From positions 1-42,465 of the forward strand of contig CANKTL010000003.1 in NCBI GenBank assembly GCA_947486405.1: a stretch of DNA of 42,465 bases, read 5' to 3'. The translations under genes were made by a program, and so were the position numbers. Shown here one piece after another: positions 1 through 9,648 of this stretch. The notes beneath the pieces were generated by a model. The model saw only the letters and a program-made list of their open reading frames with translations, ran no database searches and had not been told where the DNA came from. Each line of letters opens with the position of its first letter. The first letter of the stretch is position 1. Origin of the DNA: a bacterium. GTDB taxonomy: Bacteria; Margulisbacteria; Marinamargulisbacteria; CANKTL01.

Positions 1-1
1 A

Positions 2-721
2 GTAAAATACACCGTATTGTCCATTGATGATGAGCCCGATATTCGCAGTGGCATTCGCCTCAATTTGCGTAAATTTTACCATTTATTAGATGCTGAAAGT
101 GGCCAGGTCGCCCTGAAAATATTGGCGGACCATCCCGAAATTGATGTGGTGCTATTGGATGTGCGCATGCCCGGAGAATGGGGTAATGTATTGCTACCCA
201 AAATCAAGGCCCTGCGCCCGGATGTCGAGGTTGTTATGCTGACCGCATACGAAGAAACCGCCATTGCCATCGATACCTTCAAAAAAGGCACTTACGAGTA
301 CCTTAACAAGCCCTTTAGTAAGGTTCAAATTCAAGATTGTGTGTACCGGGCCCTAAATGTGAAGCTGACTCGGCAGTACGGACGGACCCTCCCGTTACCC
401 GAAAGAATTCCCATTTTTGAGGAGTACGCGGCCATTAAAGCGGCCTTGAATCAAACGGTGACCTATGGCGATTTGGGCCTCTTTTTCCGAGAAATTTTGT
501 TGCTGGATATTCCCAGTACCCAGATTGTTGATTTTGCCGGGCGATCGATTGCCGATCTTGTGTGTGAATTGGTTCAACAGTCGACGCAAGGCAACTCTGA
601 GGCACTCGACTCGTCGCGGGATATGGCCGTGGCGTTGACCCTGGCATTTACCCAAAATCCCACCGATGAAAACCGCGTCAAAATGCAGGATGCATTGAAT
701 CGCTTAGGTCAGCATATTTAA
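2..721 (+). CDS. Response regulator with N-terminal REC domain and uncharacterised C-terminal region (5' end truncated by window edge)
   Basis: Frame is open to the window edge (VKYTVLSIDDEPDIRSGI...). REC signature: DD pair, VVLLDVRMPG, MLTAYEE, NKPF Lys. Confidence 0.85.
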   Translation, partial: VKYTVLSIDDEPDIRSGIRLNLRKFYHLLDAESGQVALKILADHPEIDVVLLDVRMPGEWGNVLLPKIKALRPDVEVVMLTAYEETAIAIDTFKKGTYEYLNKPFSKVQIQDCVYRALNVKLTRQYGRTLPLPERIPIFEEYAAIKAALNQTVTYGDLGLFFREILLLDIPSTQIVDFAGRSIADLVCELVQQSTQGNSEALDSSRDMAVALTLAFTQNPTDENRVKMQDALNRLGQHI

Positions 722-736
722 TCCCAGATATTGCAT

Positions 737-759
737 GTCCCCAATTAATCTGATATAAA
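737..759 (+). promoter_or_regulatory. Candidate sigma70-type promoter for the rpsF operon (-35 TTGCAT at 731-736, -10 TATAAA at 754-759, 17-nt spacer)
   Basis: Hexamers and spacing read by eye between the response regulator stop and rpsF. Confidence 0.45.
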
Positions 760-797
760 TCTACCTCATTTTGTAAGTAAATTTGAGGAGAGTCTCT

Positions 798-1121
798 GTG
801 AAAGAATACGAAATTCTATATATCGTTAAGCCTAACTTGGGCGATGATCGTTACGCGGAATTAAATGATAAATTTAAGGCTGCAGTTGAAAAAAATAATG
901 GCGAAGTGATGAGCTTCACTCCTCAAGGCGTGAAAGACATTGCCCCAACCTTTGAAGGTTTAGAGCGTGGGTATTATGTAGTGTCTCAGTTTACAACCAC
1001 CCCAGCTGGCCTTGATGCCATTCAAAATTTATTTAAAGTGGAAGAAGATATGGTTCGGTATTTGAATGTTGAACTATCATCGGTGTTCCCTGAACAGCTT
1101 GAGCCTGAAGTTAAGAGCTAG
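798..1121 (+). CDS. rpsF: 30S ribosomal protein bS6
   Basis: KEYEILYIVKPNLGDD...; GTG start at 798 with GAGGAG upstream is better than TTG 783; followed by ssb/rpsR/rplI. Confidence 0.93.
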   Translation: MKEYEILYIVKPNLGDDRYAELNDKFKAAVEKNNGEVMSFTPQGVKDIAPTFEGLERGYYVVSQFTTTPAGLDAIQNLFKVEEDMVRYLNVELSSVFPEQLEPEVKS

Positions 1122-1594
1122 TGGCCAGTTTTAACCGCATTGTCTTGGTGGGAAGCCTGACCGAAGATCCTGAAATTCGGGTGACCAACGGGGGTATTTC
1201 TATGTCCCGGTTTACCCTTGCGGTTGATCGGCCTACCCGCGTTATGGGTGAGGCATCAGCGTCTGATTTTATTCAGGTGACAGCCTGGCGTGAACTGGCG
1301 GAAGAAATTCAGCAATCGGCCAAAAAAGGGTCGTTGGCGTATTTAGAAGGTTCAATTAAAACAGATTCGTTTGAAACCCCTCAAGGTGAAAAGCGCTATA
1401 CCACTAAGGTCGAAGCGAATCGCTTTAAAGTATTGACTGGTGGGGGTGCCGTTTCAGCCGGGCAGTCTGATTTGCCACCCTTAGAGGCAGTAGGCGCTCC
1501 GTTGAAAGATTCAGACTTTGATTTTGGTGAGCCGGCAGGTTCAGGACAGAACGATTCGCTGAGTTTTGGCGAAACCGAAGAAATTCCATTTTAG
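1121..1594 (+). CDS. ssb: Single-stranded DNA-binding protein, with acidic tip
   Basis: FNRIVLVGSLTEDPEIRVT..., OB-fold SSB motifs, C-terminal EEIPF tip. Confidence 0.93.
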   Translation: MASFNRIVLVGSLTEDPEIRVTNGGISMSRFTLAVDRPTRVMGEASASDFIQVTAWRELAEEIQQSAKKGSLAYLEGSIKTDSFETPQGEKRYTTKVEANRFKVLTGGGAVSAGQSDLPPLEAVGAPLKDSDFDFGEPAGSGQNDSLSFGETEEIPF

Positions 1595-1604
1595 GCGATA
1601 TGCA

Positions 1605-1982
1605 ATGAACAAAGTGTTTTTAATTGGACGATTAGTGCGCGACCCTGAGATGAGATTAACCACCTCGGGGATTGCGGTTACCCGCTTTACCTTGGCCATC
1701 GATCGCGGCTTCAAACGGGGCGATGAGGCTGAGCGTACCGCTGATTTTATCCGCGTCGTCGCTTGGCGTCGTTTGGCTGAGATTTGCAACGACTACTTGA
1801 AAAAAGGAAAGCTAGTGGCCATTGAAGGCCGCCTTCAAGTGGATTCGTTCGAGAAGAACGGTGAGCGTCGCACCGTTTCAGAAGTAGTGGCCGATAATAT
1901 GCAAATGCTCGACCGCGGGGGCGATGTCGCTGCCGAGGGCGTGCCGGCTGACGCGAGTGCGTTCGAAAACAGCGGGTTTTAG
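1605..1982 (+). CDS. Second single-stranded DNA-binding protein paralog
   Basis: MNKVFLIGRLVRDPEMRLTTSGIAVTRFTLAIDR...; ATG at 1605 starts at the conserved SSB N-terminus; no acidic DDDIPF-like tip. Confidence 0.88.
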   Translation: MNKVFLIGRLVRDPEMRLTTSGIAVTRFTLAIDRGFKRGDEAERTADFIRVVAWRRLAEICNDYLKKGKLVAIEGRLQVDSFEKNGERRTVSEVVADNMQMLDRGGDVAAEGVPADASAFENSGF

Positions 1983-2037
1983 GGCCTGTTGACAAATACA
2001 TAAATTTCTAATCAAATAGGAGATTCGAGGAGTTTCA

Positions 2038-2280
2038 ATGACAGATCAAGCATCAAACATCAAAAAACGAAAACGTCGCCGCAAGGTATGTGCCTTCTGC
2101 GTGGGTCGTTATATTGCATTAGATTATAAGAACATCGACCGATTGGGCCGTTATATCAGCGATCGAGGCAAAATTGTGCCACGTCGGACATCTGGTTGCT
2201 GTGCTAAGCACCAACGGATGGTAGCGCAAGCGGTTAAACGGGCTCGCTTTATTGGCCTCGTGCCGTTTTGTATTGACTAG
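2038..2280 (+). CDS. rpsR: 30S ribosomal protein bS18
   Basis: KRRRKVCAFCVGR...YKNIDRLGRYISDRGKIVPRRTSGCCAKHQR; Cys-containing form. Confidence 0.95.
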   Translation: MTDQASNIKKRKRRRKVCAFCVGRYIALDYKNIDRLGRYISDRGKIVPRRTSGCCAKHQRMVAQAVKRARFIGLVPFCID

Positions 2281-2296
2281 GTAAGGAGCCAGGATC

Positions 2297-2761
2297 ATGT
2301 CGACAATCGTTGAAGTAATATTGACTCAAAGTGTAGATGGCCAAGGTACTGCTGGCCAAAGCAAAAAAGTAAGGCGTGGCTTTGCGAACTATTTGGTTCG
2401 TAAAGGATTTGCACTGCCGTATTCAGCTCATTATGTAACAATGGCTGAGTCGCTTCGGAAAAAAGAAATTAAGCGCTTAGAAAAAGAAAAAGAGTCCGCT
2501 GAAGCTGTGGCCAAAGAACTCAACGGTAAAACCATTGAGATCGAGAAAAAAGCCCACGATGAAGGTCGTTTGTATGGTTCAGTAACGTCACAGGAACTGT
2601 CTGAACTAATCAATCGTGACTATGAAGTTAAAGTTGAGCGTAAGAGATTTGTGATGCCTGAGCATATTAAAGAAGCCGGCGATCACACCATCAAAATTAA
2701 GCTTCATTCTGAAGTCGAGTGCGAAATCACTTTACGCATCGTTCCTCAAGCGGAGCACTAA
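2297..2761 (+). CDS. rplI: 50S ribosomal protein bL9
   Basis: VILTQSVDGQGTAGQSKKVRRGFANYLVRKGFA; SD AAGGAG upstream. Confidence 0.94.
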   Translation: MSTIVEVILTQSVDGQGTAGQSKKVRRGFANYLVRKGFALPYSAHYVTMAESLRKKEIKRLEKEKESAEAVAKELNGKTIEIEKKAHDEGRLYGSVTSQELSELINRDYEVKVERKRFVMPEHIKEAGDHTIKIKLHSEVECEITLRIVPQAEH

Positions 2762-2780
2762 TTCGGAGTTAGCCGATCTC

Positions 2781-4568
2781 ATTAAAGCCCTTCCCAGCGA
2801 GTCTGGTATCTATAAGATGCTGGATTCGACTGGGACTATTATTTATGTAGGCAAGGCCAAAAACCTTAAAAAACGGGTATCTAGCTATTTTAATCGGACC
2901 CACACGGACATTAAAACGGCGGCTTTAGTATCCCAAATCCGTCACATTGAATTTATTGCCACTCAAAACGAGCAAGAAGCCCTGGTGCTTGAAAATCAGC
3001 TCATTAAGCGGCTGATGCCCAGGTACAATATTCAGCTCAAAGATGACAAAAATTACCCTTACCTTAAACTTACCACCAACGAACCATTTCCCAAATTATT
3101 GATTACCCGCAGTCGCGAGGCTGATGGCGCGGAATATTTTGGGCCTTTTCCATTTATGGGTTCGATTTATCGCTTTCGCCAAACATTACTCAGTCTATTT
3201 CCGATTCGGGACTGCATGCAGTCCATTGATCTCACTCATGAGCAAAAAAAATGCATTAAGCTCGACATGAAAACATGTGTGGGCCCCTGTGTAATTAAAG
3301 ACGTGAAGCCGGAATATGACCATATGATTCATCAGATTCGGTTGCTATTAAGGGGCAAGAATCGACAGTTAATTGGTGAATTGCGGGACGAAATGATGCG
3401 GTTGGCGGCCGAACAGCGCTTTGAAAAAGCGGCCCATATTCGAGATAGCATTCAAAAAATTGAGAAGATTCAGCAGCGGCAAACCGTGGATATTGAGTAT
3501 GATGGGGTGGTCCACGTCTGGGCGGTGGCTGAGCGTGATTCGATTGTGTATGCCTTGGTTCAAGAGATCATCGATGGGAAATTGCTCGCGCAAAAGGGGT
3601 TTTACGCAGATCGCGATGGCCAATCAACGGATGAGTTTTTGGTGCAGAGTTGTGTGACCTATCTGGAAACAGGCACGCCGCCGGATGAAATTTGGTGCGA
3701 GTCGCCATTTCAAGGGGTGTTTCAAAGCACCACGGTAGGGATGGCGGGTAAATTGGTGAATGTGGTGGTGCCGGTGATTGGCGCAAAGCGAACCTTATTG
3801 GACACCGCGAACTTGAATGCTCGGTTGGCCGTATCTCGGATTCAGCGATCGGCACCGTTGCCCCTGCAGCCTGAAACAGTGGCTGTGCTCGAATCCTTGC
3901 AGCAGCAGTGCCAGTTGCGCCGTTGTCCGCATCGGATTATTGGCTTTGATATTTCGCACTTGTCTGCCACCAATATTGTGGCTTCAGCGGTGTATTTTTT
4001 TGAGGGCAAGCCGTTGAAGTCCATGTATCGCAAGTTCAATATTCGCTCGGTGGTGGGCAAAAGCAACGATCCGTTGTCGATGTATGAAGTGGTATTGCGC
4101 CGCTTGCACCGCACGTTGGTGGATGATGAACAGTTGCCAGATCTGGTTCTGATTGACGGTGGAAAGGGACAGTTGAATTTTGCGGTTTCTGCGATGCAGT
4201 CGCTACCGTTGCCGCATCCGGTGGATGTTGTGAGTTTGGCTAAGCGAGAAGAATTAGTGTTTTCGCCAGGGTTGGCCGAACCCATACGGCTGTCTCTGTC
4301 GGACCCGGCACTGCGGTTGCTGCAGTACGTGCGGGATGAATCTCATCGGTTTGCAGTGAGTTTTCAGCGTCAAAAACGGGCGGGGTGGCTGACGGACTCT
4401 GTTTTAGATCAGATTCCAGGTTTAGGGCCGAAACGAGTGACGCTCCTTTTGTCGCAGTACAAGTCGGTGGAACGCATTCGGGAGTTAACGGTTGAGGAAC
4501 TGGCAAAAGTTGGTAATATGGGTAGAACATGTGCCGAATCCGTACTCAATTTTCTGTCTCATCGCTAA
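2781..4568 (+). CDS. uvrC: UvrABC system protein C (excinuclease subunit); start codon uncertain, upstream of ATG 2817
   Basis: GIY-YIG N-terminus IKALPSESGIYKML...YVGKAKNLKKRVSSYF, UvrC homology region, C-terminal HhH (IPGLGPKRVTLLL). GIY lies upstream of the first ATG. Confidence 0.93.
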   Translation: MKALPSESGIYKMLDSTGTIIYVGKAKNLKKRVSSYFNRTHTDIKTAALVSQIRHIEFIATQNEQEALVLENQLIKRLMPRYNIQLKDDKNYPYLKLTTNEPFPKLLITRSREADGAEYFGPFPFMGSIYRFRQTLLSLFPIRDCMQSIDLTHEQKKCIKLDMKTCVGPCVIKDVKPEYDHMIHQIRLLLRGKNRQLIGELRDEMMRLAAEQRFEKAAHIRDSIQKIEKIQQRQTVDIEYDGVVHVWAVAERDSIVYALVQEIIDGKLLAQKGFYADRDGQSTDEFLVQSCVTYLETGTPPDEIWCESPFQGVFQSTTVGMAGKLVNVVVPVIGAKRTLLDTANLNARLAVSRIQRSAPLPLQPETVAVLESLQQQCQLRRCPHRIIGFDISHLSATNIVASAVYFFEGKPLKSMYRKFNIRSVVGKSNDPLSMYEVVLRRLHRTLVDDEQLPDLVLIDGGKGQLNFAVSAMQSLPLPHPVDVVSLAKREELVFSPGLAEPIRLSLSDPALRLLQYVRDESHRFAVSFQRQKRAGWLTDSVLDQIPGLGPKRVTLLLSQYKSVERIRELTVEELAKVGNMGRTCAESVLNFLSHR

Positions 4569-5665
4569 TTATTGCCCTCTTGGTTTTGGTGTCACCACTT
4601 CAGGCCCAGACCAAAAATAACGAAGCCTATTATAAAGAGAAAATGAAGCAGATTGACCGACAGATTCAAGAGAAATCTAGGGCTATTGAAGAGAAAAAAG
4701 AGAAGCGCTCCGCCGTTTATCGGGATGTGTTGCAGCTTCAAAAATCAATTGTTCAAACCGACGCGCATTTAAATCAAAATCGCCGCAGTTTGATGGTGTA
4801 TTCTCAAAAAATTGAAGACACGCAAAATCATATTCGGGTTTTGCAAACCTCATATCAGCGTCAATCCAACGCCTTTGGAAAGCGCTTGGCGGGGTTTTAT
4901 AAGAACAAAAACTTGGGCGTTTTAGAACTACTGTTTTCTAAGGCAGATTTTGAAACGATCGTGGATTCGTCGTATTACTTTGATCGCATTATGAAGACAG
5001 ATATCGACCTATTTAACGAACTCCGGTCCCAATACAATCATCTGAATCAAGAGAACCGGGTTCTCTCGCATCAGGTGATTCAAATCAAAGAGGTCCAATC
5101 TGAAATTCGGCAGCAGAAATATGAACTGGCAACCAAAAAGGCCAAAAAAGAGGAATATCAGCGGGCCTTAGACCAAGAAATTCGACAGTATGAAGAAGAA
5201 ACCGAGGAGCTGCGGCAAAGCTCATTGGAAATTACGCAGTTATTAGAGCGGTCGGGTGGCGTTAGCGACGTGGTTGGAACAGGGCGCTTTATTATGCCTA
5301 CACAAGGGTGGTTTTCGTCGCCGTTTGGGTACCGAGTTCATCCCATCTTTCGCACACGCCGATTCCACGCGGGCCAAGATATCGCGGCGCCTATGGGCAC
5401 CCGCATAATTGCCGCAGATAGCGGAACGGTGATCTTCGCCGGTACTAAGGGTGGTTACGGAAAGCTCACGATTATCGACCATGGACGTAATATGTCTACG
5501 GTCTATGGGCATCAATCACGAATTATTGTGGCAAGCGGCCAGGCGGTTAAGCAAGGTCAGTTGATTGGCTACGTGGGATCCACCGGATTTTCTACCGGAC
5601 CCCATCTCCATTTCGAAGTTCGGATTTCAGGAAATCCGGTTGATCCACGCACTTATTTAAGATAA
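4529..5665 (+). CDS. Murein hydrolase activator-like M23 peptidase with N-terminal coiled coil (EnvC/NlpD-like), secreted
   Basis: Signal peptide, long coiled coil, LytM domain GYRVHPIFRTRRFHAGQDIAAPMGTRI...GPHLHFEVR. Confidence 0.9.
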   Translation: MCRIRTQFSVSSLIIALLVLVSPLQAQTKNNEAYYKEKMKQIDRQIQEKSRAIEEKKEKRSAVYRDVLQLQKSIVQTDAHLNQNRRSLMVYSQKIEDTQNHIRVLQTSYQRQSNAFGKRLAGFYKNKNLGVLELLFSKADFETIVDSSYYFDRIMKTDIDLFNELRSQYNHLNQENRVLSHQVIQIKEVQSEIRQQKYELATKKAKKEEYQRALDQEIRQYEEETEELRQSSLEITQLLERSGGVSDVVGTGRFIMPTQGWFSSPFGYRVHPIFRTRRFHAGQDIAAPMGTRIIAADSGTVIFAGTKGGYGKLTIIDHGRNMSTVYGHQSRIIVASGQAVKQGQLIGYVGSTGFSTGPHLHFEVRISGNPVDPRTYLR

Positions 5666-5710
5666 ATTAAAATTTAGTTAAAATTTTGTCTTTCAGAAGG
5701 AATGGGTCTA

Positions 5711-7645
5711 ATGAAAAAAATTGTGAGTGCATCAAAAATGCCGTTTGAATTCTCGTCTAAACAATTGAAGTCGATACAGGCCTTGGCCTCTCTATTTCGG
5801 GGAATTGAAGCCGATCAGTTGAAGATTTTTACAACCCATGTGAGTGGAGATTCCGAATTTAGAGGAGGATTTGAAAAGCTATGGGCGTATGTAACGGCAT
5901 TTTCGGCTCAAGTAGTGGCTACCCAAATGTTGGCGTTTTCAAGGGTGATGAATGAAGCCAGAGACCGCGGCCAAACACCTTGGGCAGTGAAAAATGCCGC
6001 TGATGGCCTGGCATGTACGGTTGTAGAATCCATTTTTAACGAGTTGGCTCGCCAAATTCCGGGATTTCAGGCCCGCGTTATTGCCAGTGAAGGGTTGAAA
6101 GACGGCGCTCCGGGTATTCGAGTGGGTGCTGTGTATACCAAAAATGGCAAATCTGTTGATTTGCCTGAATTTGTAATCAGCGTGGATCCCATTGACGGCA
6201 CAAGTCCCTTTGTTGCTGGCCGGGGTGGGGCGACATCTGGGTTTTCGGTTCAATTGTCCTTTCCAGGTCAGGTGCGGGTTCAGTTACCCGATCCCTTATC
6301 TGTGTTTGGCATTGTTACCGGTCCCCATGTTCCCAATTTGTCCGAAATGGGGCTTCCGAACTTGGATCCAAGGCCCTCAAAAATGGCTGAAAACGTGCGG
6401 AATATTGCACTTGCGACCCTTCGGCGTGACACCCCCGGGGTAGAGTTTGCGAAAAATGATATTGATGCCAAACTTACGAAAAGCAGATTTGCAATGATGA
6501 ACCGGCCATATCAAAATCGCCAAATTGTAGCCGAACTCAATCGAGCTGGCTGTCAGCTGACGGCAGCCTTTGACAAAGATGGAAAACCGGATCCCAAAGC
6601 TGTGTATTTGGATGGGCCATTTGTCGGTCAAACTATTTGGTTGAACGATAAATCCAACTGGGAGACCCGCGACGGACGGTTGGTAATGGTGGATGATGGG
6701 AATTGGACCTTACACCTCAACCCCGATTATTTGGCGGTACTGGGGAACGGCGGTTTACCGGAATACGCGGCAATGGTGGCGTCTGCCAGCAACTACACCG
6801 CGGTTCTTTTAGATAAAGATAATCGTCAAATCGAACTTGTTGAAGCGACTGCAACCTTTGCACTATTGCCGAAATCCAGACAAGATCCAGAAGATCTGAA
6901 GGCGTGTTTTGGTGCGAAAAGCATTCAAGCATTCAGAGAAGCCAATCCTGGGATGACTGAAGCGGAATCTCTCGCCAATTTAGGTAAAATTTGGGATGTT
7001 GCGGAGATGGGTAGTCAGGAGGGCCTCTTTGTTGCGACGGCGCTCTCGACATTGGCACGTGAAAAAGCGGGCGAAGTTTATCCTCAAGTACACCCTGAAT
7101 TAAGGGGCGCCCGATTGGAAGACGGTGTTATTAAAACATCGGCGATTGTAGCTTCTCCTCAGACCGTTAAGGTTTTGTCTGCCGAAGTGCCGATTACGTT
7201 GCCGGTAATGCTTCGTCAATTTGCGACAATGGAAATTGGGATTGAAAAATTAGATCTTGCTAAGCAAATTCTAGAAATTGCTTACAAATATGGGTGTTTT
7301 GAACAGGCACGAGAAGTAGTTGACGTGGTTATCTCTCAACTCAGAAATGCCAAATTGGATTTATTCCAAAGTTTAGACGCGGAAGAGACACAAGATCCTG
7401 AGCGCCAAGAATTGGGCAGCCACTATGTCAGCCTGATGCAGTCTTATAACTTGTCCCGCAGATTCATCGCTATTTTAAGGGATGCTGCAGCGGTTAAAAA
7501 AGAGGATGTTGCGACCATGAAAGCCCTGATTGCAAGGTGCGATAGCTTTTTGGGCCAATACCATGTCGCCAAGCATGAAATTGGCGGCCAGGTGAGCGAA
7601 ATTCGGATGGCGTTGCAGGACCAAGTGGCCGTCCTTTCGAAATAA
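5711..7645 (+). CDS. Long inositol-monophosphatase/FBPase-superfamily-like protein
   Basis: VISVDPIDGTSPFVAGRGGATSGFSVQLSF matches the DPxDGT metal-binding motif of the IMPase superfamily; ASEG upstream. AGAAGGA SD favours ATG 5711. Confidence 0.65.
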   Translation: MKKIVSASKMPFEFSSKQLKSIQALASLFRGIEADQLKIFTTHVSGDSEFRGGFEKLWAYVTAFSAQVVATQMLAFSRVMNEARDRGQTPWAVKNAADGLACTVVESIFNELARQIPGFQARVIASEGLKDGAPGIRVGAVYTKNGKSVDLPEFVISVDPIDGTSPFVAGRGGATSGFSVQLSFPGQVRVQLPDPLSVFGIVTGPHVPNLSEMGLPNLDPRPSKMAENVRNIALATLRRDTPGVEFAKNDIDAKLTKSRFAMMNRPYQNRQIVAELNRAGCQLTAAFDKDGKPDPKAVYLDGPFVGQTIWLNDKSNWETRDGRLVMVDDGNWTLHLNPDYLAVLGNGGLPEYAAMVASASNYTAVLLDKDNRQIELVEATATFALLPKSRQDPEDLKACFGAKSIQAFREANPGMTEAESLANLGKIWDVAEMGSQEGLFVATALSTLAREKAGEVYPQVHPELRGARLEDGVIKTSAIVASPQTVKVLSAEVPITLPVMLRQFATMEIGIEKLDLAKQILEIAYKYGCFEQAREVVDVVISQLRNAKLDLFQSLDAEETQDPERQELGSHYVSLMQSYNLSRRFIAILRDAAAVKKEDVATMKALIARCDSFLGQYHVAKHEIGGQVSEIRMALQDQVAVLSK

Positions 7646-7683
7646 AGAATTAGGGTCAGGGCTGTCGGTGACTTCGCCTCTTA

Positions 7684-7712
7684 TTGAGCCAAGCCCGACA
7701 TCCGGCTATAAT
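7684..7712 (+). promoter_or_regulatory. Candidate sigma70 promoter for the hem operon (TTGAGC-N17-TATAAT)
   Basis: TTGAGC 7684-7689, TATAAT 7707-7712, 17-nt spacing, 35 nt upstream of the hemA ATG. Confidence 0.65.
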
Positions 7713-7747
7713 GATCCTCATTTCGTTCGAATTCGGGGGTCTCGCCC

Positions 7748-8764
7748 ATGTTACTCGGTGTCTTAAAAACAGATCATACAAATCTCTCTCTGGTTGAGCG
7801 AGAGCAGGTCTATTTCTCGGATTCTGATAAAGACCGATTTTTAAGCCTGTGGCGGACCGAATCGCCGGTGGATGAGCTGGTCATTATGTCGACCTGCAAT
7901 CGGAGTGAAATTTATTTTTCTGGGGCCGATTTGACGGCCTCTGAGCAGCGGCTTAAGCGTTTGATGAGTGCATTTTTTGGGGTGTCCTCCGATTGGATTG
8001 ATCAAAAATTTGAGTCCATTCGCGGTGATGCGGCCCTCAAACATTTGTTTGGAGTCATTTCGGGTATCCATTCGATGGTGTTTGGTGAGAATGAAATATT
8101 GGGCCAAGTAAAAGCGGCCTATCAGTTTTGTTTGGAAAAGGGATCTACCCAATCGATCTTGAATAAGGCGTTTCAGTCCGCGATTGCGGTCGGTAAACGG
8201 GTGCGCGATGAAACCGAGCTTGGAAAAGGCGCGTATTCGGTCAGTTCAATTGCCATTGACCGTGCGGCCCAGATTCGACCTGATTTTCTAAAATTACGTA
8301 CCATTATTGTAGGTGCTGGCGATACCAGTTTGCGCTGCGTCAAAAAATTGGCCGCTTTGGGCCATCAAAACCTGGTAATTACGAACCGCACGCCTGAACG
8401 GGCCGGACAAATTGCGGCTGAATATGGCTTGGAAACGTTAGACTATGCGCAATTAATTAGCCGCTTAAATGAATTTGATTGTGTATTTGTGGCGACGTTA
8501 TCACCGGATTACTTGGTATTTCCCGCACAAATTGCCTCGAATCGGCCGAAGGTGGTTGTGGATTTGGGCGTACCTCGGAACGTGGACCCACGGGTCGCGG
8601 AGCTGCCGAATGTGACCTTGATTACGATTGATCATCTCACCGAAATCGCGGATGAAAACGTGGCGCGGCGACGGGTGGAACTGCCCAAAATTAACGGTAT
8701 TTTTGACGAAGAGATTGCGATTTTTCATCAATGGCACAACTACCGCCGCCTCGTATCCGTATAG
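7748..8764 (+). CDS. hemA: Glutamyl-tRNA reductase
   Basis: MSTCNRSEIYF catalytic Cys motif, GIHSMVFGENEILGQVK, NAD-binding domain. Confidence 0.95.
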   Translation: MLLGVLKTDHTNLSLVEREQVYFSDSDKDRFLSLWRTESPVDELVIMSTCNRSEIYFSGADLTASEQRLKRLMSAFFGVSSDWIDQKFESIRGDAALKHLFGVISGIHSMVFGENEILGQVKAAYQFCLEKGSTQSILNKAFQSAIAVGKRVRDETELGKGAYSVSSIAIDRAAQIRPDFLKLRTIIVGAGDTSLRCVKKLAALGHQNLVITNRTPERAGQIAAEYGLETLDYAQLISRLNEFDCVFVATLSPDYLVFPAQIASNRPKVVVDLGVPRNVDPRVAELPNVTLITIDHLTEIADENVARRRVELPKINGIFDEEIAIFHQWHNYRRLVSV

Positions 8765-9648
8765 GGACGCGGCCGTCTCCCCTGGCGTTGGTTCAGGCAG
8801 AGATGGTGCATGCGCGGTTGAAGGCGCAATTTCCGACGGCGGAACTGACCATTGTTCCCATTCAATCCGAAGGCGACCGGCAAGGTTCGCTTCCGATTGC
8901 TGAAATTGGGGGGAAGGGTATTTTTATTAAGGCCTTGGAACAGGCGTTACTGGCGGATGAAATTGACATTGCGGTGCATTCGTTTAAAGACATTACGAGT
9001 GCGATTCCGGCTGAATTAGAGGTAATCGGGTTTTTTGCGCCTGAGTCTAGCCAGGATGTGTTGGTGGCGAATGGTAAGAAATTAAACGAGCTACCGGCCG
9101 GTGCACGGGTAGGTACTGGCAGCGTTCGGCGCATTGCGCAGCTGGCGCGGGTGTGTCCGGGGTTGCAGTGTGTGCCGGTGCGCGGCAACGTGGGGTCGAG
9201 AGTGAACTTGGTGAAGGAAGGCTCCGTTGATGCCGTTATTTTGTCTGAGGCGGGCCTGATTCGGCTTGGACTGACTGATTATATTGATGAGGTACTCACC
9301 ACGCCGGATTTTGTGCCGGCCCCCGGTCAAGGTGTAATTGCCATCGAGGTAAGGCGTGATGATAGGGCAGTTATCGCCGCTGTTTCGGACATTAGCGATC
9401 ATCAGCAGGGGGAAATTTCACGCCTGGAGCTACAAATGATGTCGATACTGGGATTCGATTGCCAGATTCCCCTTGGTATCGCGTCACGGGCGCATTTAAG
9501 TGGTGTTGAAATGGATCTTTTTCTATCAGACCGATCGGGTGGCTTGGTTTGGCGAGAAAAACGGGTTTTAGCTGCCGAGGATACCAATGCCGCGGCTACC
9601 TGGGCAGCTGAGTTGAAACAATGGGGCCTTGCGCATGGCATTCGCTAA
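8731..9648 (+). CDS. hemC: Porphobilinogen deaminase (hydroxymethylbilane synthase)
   Basis: RIGTRPSPLALVQAE, HSFKDI, APGQGVIAIE, LGFDCQIPLG. Confidence 0.94.
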   Translation: MAQLPPPRIRIGTRPSPLALVQAEMVHARLKAQFPTAELTIVPIQSEGDRQGSLPIAEIGGKGIFIKALEQALLADEIDIAVHSFKDITSAIPAELEVIGFFAPESSQDVLVANGKKLNELPAGARVGTGSVRRIAQLARVCPGLQCVPVRGNVGSRVNLVKEGSVDAVILSEAGLIRLGLTDYIDEVLTTPDFVPAPGQGVIAIEVRRDDRAVIAAVSDISDHQQGEISRLELQMMSILGFDCQIPLGIASRAHLSGVEMDLFLSDRSGGLVWREKRVLAAEDTNAAATWAAELKQWGLAHGIR

